This document shows positions 54,931 through 64,000 of a stretch of 64,000 bases of DNA, piece by piece. Origin of the DNA: Casuarina equisetifolia (lineage: Eukaryota > Streptophyta > Magnoliopsida > Fagales > Casuarinaceae). Both the position numbers and the translations under genes were made by a program. A model generated the notes under the pieces. That model was not told where the DNA came from. It worked only from the letters and a program-made list of their open reading frames with translations, and did no database searches. Within the stretch, counting starts at the first letter, position 1; every line of letters starts with the position of its first letter. The stretch covers positions 980,501 through 1,044,500 of the forward strand of contig CM052360.1 in the NCBI GenBank assembly GCA_028551475.1. Direction: 5' to 3'.

Positions 54931-57900
54931 TAAAAAATATTCTTTGTTGGTTGGAGGGGAAAGTTTTGATTTTGCCTTTATAATTTAGAACCCGTTCCTT
55001 GCCTTTTCATACTCAGAACCAATAGTGTCCTCTTTACCAAGCATTCCTTCCGTTACTGTGTCGACAATAATAGTAAATGAATTTAGGAAGATATTGAAAA
55101 TGGTTTAGATTAGAAAATTTTTGGGCATGGAGGGAACTGATTGAGAAGACAGGATAAAAGATATTAGAGGATCCAGCCACGTCTTAGGGCAAGACATCAT
55201 TCTCTGAGTATTTAGCTTACCAACTATGATTATCACTAAACTTGGGAAACTCCATTGACTGTCAGCGTTTTTAGTGCCACAGAATGCTACAACTTTGGGA
55301 GATGAAGAGAGAAAATGGGTGCAAGTGGAAGCACTCAAATGAATGCAGACACCCAAATGGAAAATCTTCTTATAGAAGACCACGTCTTGACTAACGGGGA
55401 AAGAATGGGCTGTTAGATCGAAAAGGAATTCTAGAAGTCCCTAAAAACGATAGAGTACGATTCTAAGATCCCATGGAATAGGCCATCTAAAGAGTTTTCG
55501 CTCCACAAACCTGTTCTCCTGGAATGTAGAAATGGAGCGGCTTTCCTAAACAACGCCTATGATGGAGGAAAACAACATAATCATTACTAAAAAATTTGTC
55601 ATATCATTAGAACGAACTCGTCTAATGCGCTCTTGGAACTATGTAGCAATCACAATAATAAATGTTTTGAGAAAATAGAAAGGTTGACTTTTGAAATGTA
55701 ATAAAAATACCCATGTTCCATACAAATAATCATGATTTTTTCAATCAACATGACGGACCTCAAATATGTCATTAGTTTAAATATAATCTTATATCTATGC
55801 ATAGATCGACTAGAGATAATGATTGTGTTGCACTTTTTTTTTTATGGTTTTTATGCATTTCAAGACTATTTGACTAGAGATTTGATTGGGTTGAGGAAAG
55901 TTGACAAGGGCCTATATTATTTATTTCATTTTCCTAGAGATTTTTAATTTAGTTCATTGAGCTCTTTAGTTTTCAATAAAAGAAATCATGTAATCCCAAA
56001 CAAGAGTTTTCTTGTAATTTTAGTTTTAATAATAATTATGATGTTTAGCACAAAAGAGTAGGTTAATTATTTTTGCAGTCATATATTGCAAATAGAAAAA
56101 CTATCTTGTGTCTATTTCATTGCCTGTATTGTATATCCTTTAGCAAAACAAATGCATACTACTTTTCTTGTAAGCCACACCATTAGCAAAGTTATTATTA
56201 TTATTTTTTAATTCATATGGATGTTTAAAGTCCTCATAGGACACCTACCCATGATGGGTGAGTGCATTCTCATTGTTATCTATCTTAGAAATTGTATGTC
56301 TACAAGACATTTAGGTGGTGTCACCTTAAATGAGAGGTTGTCTTGTAGAACTCTTGCCACATAAAATCTCTAAATATTTTGATGGTGCTATATCACTACC
56401 ACATTAGGTGTACGTGATAAGTTTAGTGCTTAGATCATCCTTTATACTTTCATGAGTTATCAACCCTCACAAAAGATTTACCACTACCTTGATACCATTA
56501 CTAACATTTTTTCTTTTTTTGAGTCAAGATGTTGTCTTTCATAATAATGATTTTCTATTTTCTCAAAACTTTCTAACTATGGCACCAAGTAGTCACCCAC
56601 TTTGTTAGCTCCAATTGTGTTTGTCCAAAAATGCATAGATACCTAGATCCATTTAAATGGATGTTTTAGATATACCTAAGCATATAAATATTTCATCCTA
56701 CCAAGCATCATAGATGACTCACTAGTTGTACCACCTATGACCTTTAAGCCTTAGCCTTTTCCTATAGATATGTTGTCGTTTGGCTTGTACAACTCATGTT
56801 TTTATATGGACCTCAAACTACATACATTTTACTTTATTTTTTGTATTTTTAGCCTTCCTTTATCATATATCATTGTATATATCCTTCAACTAGTTCAACC
56901 TATATCATCACCATTTTCTTGCCTTAATCTCAACCAATTAAGAACTATATAATTATTAGGAAGTCTTTGTGAACTCTCATTGGATTGATGCTATAGAGAG
57001 AGTTTATAGCCTTATAGGTAAATTAATGACGAATGTGGTCTTCTTGCCTTTTGTTTGACATTCTATTAGTTGTAAATGAGTATATAAGATCAAGTATTAG
57101 GCTAATAGCTTTGCTAAGTGGTCTAAGGCTAGGTTAGTGGCCAAAACATATAGTTAACAAGAAATCATTGGCTATCATGATACTTCTTTTTCCTTGCTTC
57201 CTAGCATGTTATTGCTTATTTGATCATTGCAATTACAACTATTCATCATTAGCCTTTTTACTACATGAAAATCATAACACTTTTCTATACCATTACCTTT
57301 TGAAAAAAGGTTTATGTGAAACTTCCTCTCAAATTTTGCACCCAAGGGGAGAATTTGGTATATTGATTGTAGAAATTGTAACCCAATGCTTAATATTTGT
57401 TTTACTTAATGAATATATTGTATGATGGATAAAACTCATTTGTTATTAACCATAAACAAACCATACAAAAGAGTTTTGGAGATTTGAAAAAACTTCATAT
57501 ACAAAACTCTACTATTTTAAAGGAAAGAAAAGGAGAATAAGACAATTATATACAATCACAAAAGGAAAAAGATTTTCAATTACAAAAGGCAAAGGATTTC
57601 CTTATTTCCTTATTGGTCTTCTCCATATCTAAATAGAAATACTTCTATGGACAAACTAGAGTTTAGAATGTCTTTGTACATGGCGACCTTTCAAAAAAGG
57701 TTTTATATGAAAATTCTTCCTAAATTTTGCACCTAGGAGGAGAAGTTTGTTATTTGATTGTAGAAATAGCTTTATAAGTTAAAACAAGCTTCTTGCCAAT
57801 AGAATACAAAGTTCACAAAAACTCTTATTACACATGGCTTCCATCAATCTCGCTATGATTACTTGATATTCAAAAAGTTCAAAGGGAGTTCCTTTTATAG

Positions 57901-58312
57901 TTTTCTATCACTTATATTTATGAAATTCTAATTCCATGAAACAATGAGGTTGTCATTTTAGACTTAAAAGCACTACCTCCACTCCACGTTTCTCATAAAA
58001 AACTTGTAATAATCAAATTTTTTCCTTAACATTGAAATTGCATGTTCTTTAAAAGAGATTTAATTTAGTAAGTACAAATATGTTTTAGAGCCTATCTCAA
58101 ACGTAGGATTGTTAGGATCCAAGTTCACTTGAATTTTTACAAAGCAAAGTAAAAAGTTAACAACTACAAAACATTTAAAAGGGGTAAAGAGAAGATTCAC
58201 AACCTACAATTTGAGAACATTTCAATATATCAAAGATCGATTAGGAAATAATCTACACTTGCTAACATGACCTTTGACATTTGCATTTTAGTGTAATATC
58301 TTTTTTAGTTCA
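54931..58312. other. Spacer: segmental duplication with an inserted 1.26-kb segment
   Basis: 54935-55818 and 57079-57650 correspond to 29800-31260. The insert 55819-57078 is absent from the 30-kb copy. Near 55840-55950 it encodes a phrase (FQDYLTRDLIGLRKVDKGLY) resembling the copia gag-pre-integrase region, so it may be an old copia fragment. 57650-58312 is AT-rich with nothing recognisable. Confidence 0.55.
55819..57078 (+). mobile_element. Possible copia-derived insertion in duplicated spacer
   Basis: Defined by comparison: the sequence resumes after GACTAGAGATAAT in the 30-kb copy without this segment. The only protein hint is the gag-pre-integrase-like phrase at about 55845-55945. No LTRs, primer site or clear target duplication were found. 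Confidence 0.35.
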
Positions 58313-58875
58313 TGTATGTACCTATAAAATCTGACATGGAAGCAACTATGAAGGATGTTAGATATCTCAAGAGTTGTCTTCATCTTGGTCAAAAGTTTCT
58401 ATTGTCCCCTAAGATTAAGTTAACAACTTATTGTGATTATAACCATAACACATAACAATGATGAGAAGGTCCACTATAGGTTTTTCTATAAAGATTAGTA
58501 ATTGTTTAATTTCTAGAAAGCAAAGAAGCAGGCACTATGTCATTATCATTTGCAGAATTAGGATACAAAGTACTAGTCATCTCAATAGCAATTTGGATTA
58601 AGTAGTTACTTAAGGACTTTGGCATAGTCATTAGGCAACCAATTATTTTATTTTTTATTTTTTATTTTTTAACAATGAAGCTTTAGAAAATATAACAACC
58701 AATCCCTTATTTCATAAGAGAACCAAGTATATAGAGGTTGATTGTTATTTCCTGTAAGACAAGGTGCATGAAGGAGTTATAGGGACACCTTATTTTAACA
58801 AAGGAATAGCCTACAATACTTTGCAACAAGCAACATTGACATCTTCTTTTTCAAACTTGGAGTATTTGACCCATT
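58313..58875 (+). pseudogene. Copia RNase H relic
   Basis: With frame breaks and stops, the translation follows the copia RNase H order: MEATMKDVRYLKSC; LTTYCDYN (the AYCDSDW position); ESKEAGTMSLSFAELGYKVL (WKSKKQ...SSAEAEY position); WIK and LLKDFGI; then NPLFHKRTKYIEVDCYFL. No LTRs or other pol domains are recognisable nearby, so this is an old isolated fragment. Confidence 0.7.
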
Positions 58876-61070
58876 CAAATATCTAGCTTGAGAAGAAGTA
58901 TTAAAGAAAAATGTAATATTCTGAAAATGATTAATGAGATATTTGCCTTCATAGAATTATATGTTGTATTGTTGTAAATATTTATCTCATTATGTTCCTT
59001 ATGTAATTAGTCAATACATAGAAATTATAGAATTACTCCCATTGAAAAAATTGGAAATAACATTCATTGCAAAACAAAGCAAATTCAATAAAATCAAATT
59101 CACCCAACTTGTTGGCTTCCTTTCTTCTTTCCCATTATCACATCTTGTGACATTTTGGTATTTAAATGGCATGTTTCTAGTTTGCCTTTTTATGGTAAAG
59201 AATTAAAGGGAACAAAACATGGTTACCACGTAAGAGTTTGAATCTTAAATAATAGAAAGGAAAAAATTGAGCTATAAGAGGCTAAAATAAAATAAATCAA
59301 GCTTCTCTTATAAAATATTTACATGATTACTCTACATATACAATTTCTTGCTAACTGTCACAACTTGTAGATTACAAGAATTGCCATATGATGAGTCCAA
59401 CGTACAAGAGGTTGAAAGGAGTTAAAGCTTGAATGTGCTTCCCAAAAGAGGGAAGGCTAACATTTTTTACAAAATAACTATTTTACAAGTCCATATCTTA
59501 ATAATATGGGATAGTCTCACACAAGCTTTAATATGCCCTTCACTACAATGATCCAATCCAAATCATATGGCAATACCACTTTCACTATGGGGATCTTTTA
59601 CCTATATCCACAAGGGTGCCATGAGAGACTAGGTTTTGATATCATGTTACAAAATTTAATTCTTCCACAAAAACTAAGTTAAGAAAAGGGATACTTTTCT
59701 TATATATAAATCACTTTGTAAGCTCATATCCTAATAATGTGAGATAATTTCATACTAGTTTTAAGGTATATAGACATTGTCAAACATTGAACTTCCATTT
59801 CTCTTATTCCCTTAGCTTGATGGTTTAATCCAATGCTGCTAGGCTTGTCATTGATGGAAGTTCAAGAGTAGTTGCATTAGGTTTGCGGGTGTCACCTCTT
59901 ATTTTCATTGGTTACTTCTCTTCTTTTCTCCCTGTATTCCCATATGCATGGCCTAGCATCTTGTGGTTATTTGCTAGGGACTATTGCAAATTAAAGAGAA
60001 GATGGCTACTAATTGGGTTTTCATTGTAGTCTGTACATATGGCTGGAGTCTATACAATGTGTTGTAAAGTATACAAGTGACTTGGAAAATGTATAATATA
60101 CTTTATGTATAACATTTGCTTATCACACTACGAACACTAGATCAAGTATTTGTGACCAGAAACTGCAATAAAAAGAGTACTTAGAAATAGAAAGCAGTTA
60201 GAGACAAAGAACCGAATAAAGAAAAAGAGCAAACTAAAATTTGAAGCAAGCGATTGCATTGAAATTCTTAATGCTTTACAACGATTACAAAGATCCCTAT
60301 TTCTAGGGTTTTCTGAATTTGTACAATAATTACAAAGATTAAATCAAATGAAAGACAAAATATTTACATTGAATCCATCTTCTCAGAGGAAGGTCTTGCT
60401 TGAAGGGTAGCTCTTCATAATAAAAGATTTGTTACAAAAAATAAAATCACTTTATCTCTAATGAATTGAGACTAGGTAGGAAAGATCAATTTGTTAGGAT
60501 ATTTTCATTGGTTAGGATGTTTTGTTGAGATTTTTTTTTTGTTATTTCGAGTCCTATTTAAGAGATTATAATCTTTATTAGAAACAAGCTTTGATAAATT
60601 AAAGATAATTTTTCTCGAAAAAGTTCGAGTCCTCAAAATGCATAGATTTTAGGAAATTTAGATCCCTTCTTAAAAGCCTAGATCTCGGTACTTACTTTTA
60701 ATTCTCTTTCTCTTTGATATTCATCCTTATAACTGATCCTGTGTTCGGGAGAAGACAAGAGAGGCATGGAGCGAGGGTTATGTAGTTCTTGCCTTAAGGC
60801 CTATGCAGCCCTAGGGCTTTAAATCATTGACACATGGCAGACGTGTCTACATACATGTTAGGGATGTGTTGATGTGGGACGGAGTAAATTTGGGCTTAGG
60901 CTTTGCTAATAATCTGAAATAGTTTATTATTCAAATTGATCAAGCCGTACAAGATGGAGTTCGATTCATTGCAAAAGTTAGAATCTGTTTATTTAATTTG
61001 TGCTATCACATCCTTGGATAGCTAATACATAATGGAGTTTTAGACTTTATGCCCTTTGTTGGATACTGAT
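58876..61070. other. Spacer 3' of GMC copy H
   Basis: AT-rich, with a decayed MYB-CC fragment at about 59780-59960 and the usual spacer at 60010-60150. An extra segment of about 0.75 kb (about 60155-60900) interrupts sequence that is continuous downstream of copies E and G. It may be an LTR or another insertion, but its ends are not clear. The last 170 bp is the copy H 3' trailer, matching copy G. Confidence 0.5.
59780..59960 (-). pseudogene. Decayed 3' fragment of MYB-CC gene, copy 7
   Basis: 'ttgtcaaacattgaacttccatttctcttattccc', 'aatccaatgctgctaggcttgtc' and 'tattttcattggttacttctcttc' follow the order of the other fragments. The fullest relic at 53.5 kb is counted as copy 6. Confidence 0.5.
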
Positions 61071-62840
61071 CTACCCAGCCCACTTCCTTTCCTGCAGAAT
61101 TTTGATCCCTTGGTATCTTCCTAGCATTAAAACAGTGGCCATTGGATTGGTGCCTGGTGATTCCAGGAATGTTGAGCCATCCACCACCCTCAAACCCTTG
61201 ATCCCGTACACCTTATAATCCTTGTCCACAACCGATCCAACAGTACAACCGCCATGATAGTGATAATAGGTCCTCACATTTTTCTTGCAGGAATTTTTGA
61301 ACTCGTCTTCACCAGACATCTGCTCATTCTTGTAATCCTTTCCTAAGAACATAGCAACCGATTGAGAACTTGCAACTCTTTGAAGCAGTTGGCCCAGCTT
61401 TACACATTCATCCAAGTCATTTTCCTTTGCAATATAGTTGAATTGCACTGATGGATTTTTCCTGGGGTCTGTGCCATTTAGTTCAAGCTTTCCTTCTGAT
61501 GCGGGCAATGCTACTTTTCCGACAACCATTATTCTTGTTGTATTCAAGCTCACAGGAAATATTACGGCTTGAACAATGAGCTTGAAGTCATTTGCAATGC
61601 CCACAACCTGGGGAGAGTCTGTTAGCCTTTTTTTTGGCTTCTTGTCCACTGAAAGGAAAAGAGCAGGGTTGTCTTGCATTCTTTGTCCAACCCCTTCCAA
61701 GTCGTGGACAATAGGGATATTGAAGTCCTGGAGGTGCTGTTGAGGTCCAATACCACTTGACAATAAGATTTGGGGGCTTCCTAAAGCCCCTGCTGATAAT
61801 ATCACATCTCCCCATGAAGCAGAATCTTGAGGAGGGCTGAGATAAGCTTCATAGGTTTCATCAGGGCTACCGTTGCTCTTCATAAACCTAACACCCCGGG
61901 CTCTTCTCTTGCTTCTATTATCTGCAACAGTTGAAGCAAAATGTGAGCTTGATGAGTACTAAGCCTAAATTTCACAAAATGTGAGCTCATATTTATTGCA
62001 TCACATTACTTACCACTGAGGAAGATGATATTCTTTACTGTTACATTCAGAAGCACCGTGACATATTCTGGATTTCCTGCCTCCAGAAGATCAGCTGCGG
62101 TGTGTCTGATACCACGTTCATCAAACACGGTTGCACCCATCTTTGTTCCTTCAATATGTTCCAAACTAAAACCATTATAAGGTAGAATTCCTGCTTCAAG
62201 AAGGCCCAATTCTGCAGCACTTTCCCACGAGGTCAACTCAGGTTTGAATACAAGTTTAGATTCCACCCATTTATACGCATCTGTTACTAGTTCCTTATCC
62301 AAATCAACTTTTCTTAGAAAACTCTCACTTGCTCTGCTATAAAACCCTCCATTTATGGCAGATGATCCTCCCAAAACCCTTCCCCTGACATTCGGAACCC
62401 AATCCTTGGAGGTAAATGCTTGTGCAACAGATGTGTATTCATCAGTATTAAGCAGTGGATACCACAAGTACTTCCTTTTCATTATGAATGGATTTCCGTA
62501 TGGTGAGCTGCCTCGTTCCATCAGTAGCACCCTGAACCTCTCAGACAAGGTTGCAGCTACGGCACATCCGGCGGTGCCTCCCCCAACAACGATGTAATCG
62601 AATGATTTGCCTGCCACTTCTTTGACATCTGAAGTCATGTAGGGGAGTTTCTTTCCTGCAATGAACGACAAATGATTCTGGGCCCAACTCAGTCGACAAA
62701 CATGAATTATGCTAATCAAGTAACAACAATGAAGAGTCCAAACCTTGAGGCAGGGCAGAAAAAGCTAAAGACAAGTTGATCAGTAAGAACACAGATGCAG
62801 TGAGGAGCCCAAGGCTCTGCCTTGTTCGTGAAAGTTCCAT
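61071..62840 (-). CDS. GMC oxidoreductase copy H, intact, short C-terminus
   Basis: Exons 62840-62744, 62655-62014 and 61921-61071 give 529 residues. The signal peptide, GGGTAG FAD motif, RGRVLGGSSAING, SAGALGSPQILLSSGIGP, HYHGGC and GTNPMAT are all present. It differs from copy G by few residues, for example MERGSSPYG for MERGGSPYG and KVDLDKE for KVGLDKE. A one-base insertion near 61074-61078 (CCC for CC on the plus strand) changes the tail after LQERK and ends the protein about ten residues early. This poorly conserved tail lies beyond all catalytic residues, so activity need not be lost. Gene and flanks are a recent duplicate of copy G. Confidence 0.92.
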
Positions 62841-64000
62841 AGTGTTTTAGTTCTTGCTTGAGCAGTGAAGGAGCGCAATACAACTTACCTCGTGCTTAGG
62901 CTCCAGACCCTCCTTTGCGTTTTTATATTCGGAATCAGTAGTTTCCCCCTTTACTAAGCATTCCCTACTTCATTTTATTTGACAATTATAGGAAAAGAAT
63001 TAAAATATTGGAATTGTGCGGATTACAACATTTTCTGCAACATAGTCGGCAATGATTGACAAGCCAGGATAAAGACAGGATAAAGACATGATAAATCCAG
63101 CCAAGAGTATACGACATCATTCATTGAGAAGTTGGCTTATCACTAATGATTATCAAATAATAAGTTAACAAGAAAATTTTGGGAAACTTCATGTCTTTCA
63201 TCATTTTTAATAGCAAAAAATGATAAAATTGTGAGGGACTAGATGAAAGAGAGAGAAAGATCCACAAAATATACATTATAATATTTTTTAATATGGATAA
63301 CTTTCAAAAGTTCTTGAAGGTCTATACATACACCAATATAGTCGGCAATGTTTGACAAGCCAAGATAAAGACATGATAAATCCAGCCAAGGAGTATATGA
63401 CATCATTCATTAAGAAGTTGGCTTATCACCTATGATTATCTGATAATAAGTTAACAAGAAAATTTTGGGAAACTTCATGTCTGTCATCATTTTCAACAAC
63501 AAAAAATGATAAAATTGTGAGAGACCATATGAAAGAGAGAGAGAGAGAGAGAGACACAGAGAGAGAGAGAGAAATCTACAAAATAACATTATATTATCTT
63601 CTAATATGGATAACTTTCAGAAGTTCTAGAGGATCCGATGGCCCATATTTGTCCCCTTTTGCACCTTCATCCGACAATTCTCCTCACGCGTCCATTGCGC
63701 CCGCAGTCTAAGGTCCCTTTTGTCGTCACGGATCTGGTTCTTCACACCAATCCAATGGTTAGAATCAATCTCGTGGCCAATCTAATGCTTTATTGAACGT
63801 TCGTGTAATGTTCTAATTTAGCTTGCATTTATGTTCAAAATGGATTTTTCACAAAATTAAGATATTGTTTTGGATATTAACTAAATAGAAATTAAATGAA
63901 AAAAATATAAAATCACACAATGAATTTATATTCAGCTAATAATTAACTGTAGAGTGGAGAGAGATTTCTTTTATCACTTACATCATTCTTAATGAAGTAC
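62841..64000. other. 5' flank of GMC copy H to window end
   Basis: Promoter-side spacer, similar to that of copy G up to about 63330, then a ~300-bp tandem duplication (separate entry), a short GC-richer stretch at 63640-63780 and a dispersed repeat from about 63800. No gene is recognised. Confidence 0.6.
63042..63640. repeat. ~300-bp tandem duplication upstream of GMC copy H
   Basis: Unit 1 (about 63042-63340) and unit 2 (about 63341-63640) both run from AGTCGGCAATG through 'gacatgataaatccagccaa', 'gacatcattcatt', 'aagaaaattttgggaaacttcatgtct' and 'atatggataactttc'. Only one unit is present upstream of copy G, so the duplication postdates the G/H split or was lost in G. Unit 2 carries an expanded GA tract (63535-63572). 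Confidence 0.85.

Noticed and set aside
14040..62840. Calling the GMC genes mandelonitrile lyases or HOTHEAD outright
   Set aside because: Signature motifs define the GMC family, but substrate and exact subfamily cannot be read from sequence alone.
1..64000. tRNA, rRNA, plastid or mitochondrial DNA insertions
   Set aside because: No cloverleaf, rRNA-like or organellar gene sequence was recognised by eye; a tRNA scan and organelle-genome search would settle it.

Overview
This is nuclear DNA of a flowering plant, most likely a eudicot. Genes are split by GT-AG introns, spacers are AT-rich, Ty1/copia elements are present, and the recognisable products have close Arabidopsis relatives. I see no tRNA, rRNA, CRISPR array, phage or bacterial feature. 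All assignments come from reading translations and motifs by eye; no database search was run.

Left part (1-13.8 kb) is ordinary single-copy gene space. In order it holds: a seven-exon beta-1,3-galactosyltransferase of the GALT1 type (3847-7429, +); a four-helix DMP/DUF679 membrane protein (8177-8821, -); a four-exon organellar-type ribosomal protein uL18 homologue (9709-11031, -), rebuilt from phase-compatible splice sites; and an intronless RING-H2 E3 ligase of the MPSR1 type (13056-13727, +). As I remember the Arabidopsis map, the GALT1 and MPSR1 homologues are neighbours there (At1g26810/At1g26800), while RING, uL18 and GMC homologues are neighbours at At1g14185-At1g14205. The window therefore looks like the undivided ancestor of two Arabidopsis segments.

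Right part (13.97-62.84 kb) is a tandem array of secreted FAD-dependent GMC oxidoreductase genes (HOTHEAD / (R)-mandelonitrile-lyase-like), all on the minus strand. Each has three exons: 97 nt, 642 nt and about 880 nt. Copies A (14.0-16.0), B (18.2-20.1), G (50.9-52.7) and H (61.1-62.8) look intact. F (44.4-46.2) has full reading frames but a destroyed 3' splice site and a changed FAD-binding glycine. C (22.2-23.9), D (26.0-27.8) and E (40.5-42.0) are pseudogenes, broken in three different ways: a copia insertion with deletion, point lesions, and a solo-LTR insertion plus 5' truncation. A short tail fragment lies at 47.7 kb.

The spacers are mosaics. They repeatedly carry the decayed 3' end of a MYB-CC transcription-factor gene, whose fullest relic is at 53.5-54.9 kb. 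They also hold segmental duplications, degenerate long-period repeats and retrotransposon relics. A full-length copia element (32444-40274) with 712/711-bp LTRs, a perfect 5-bp target duplication (TGATA), a Met-tRNA-type primer site and recognisable gag, integrase, RT and RNase H occupies the middle; its frame is closed by many nonsense codons.

I found no convincing novel molecular system. What deserves attention is the birth-and-death history of the GMC cluster, the hitchhiking MYB-CC fragment, and the odd splice and FAD-site state of copy F.
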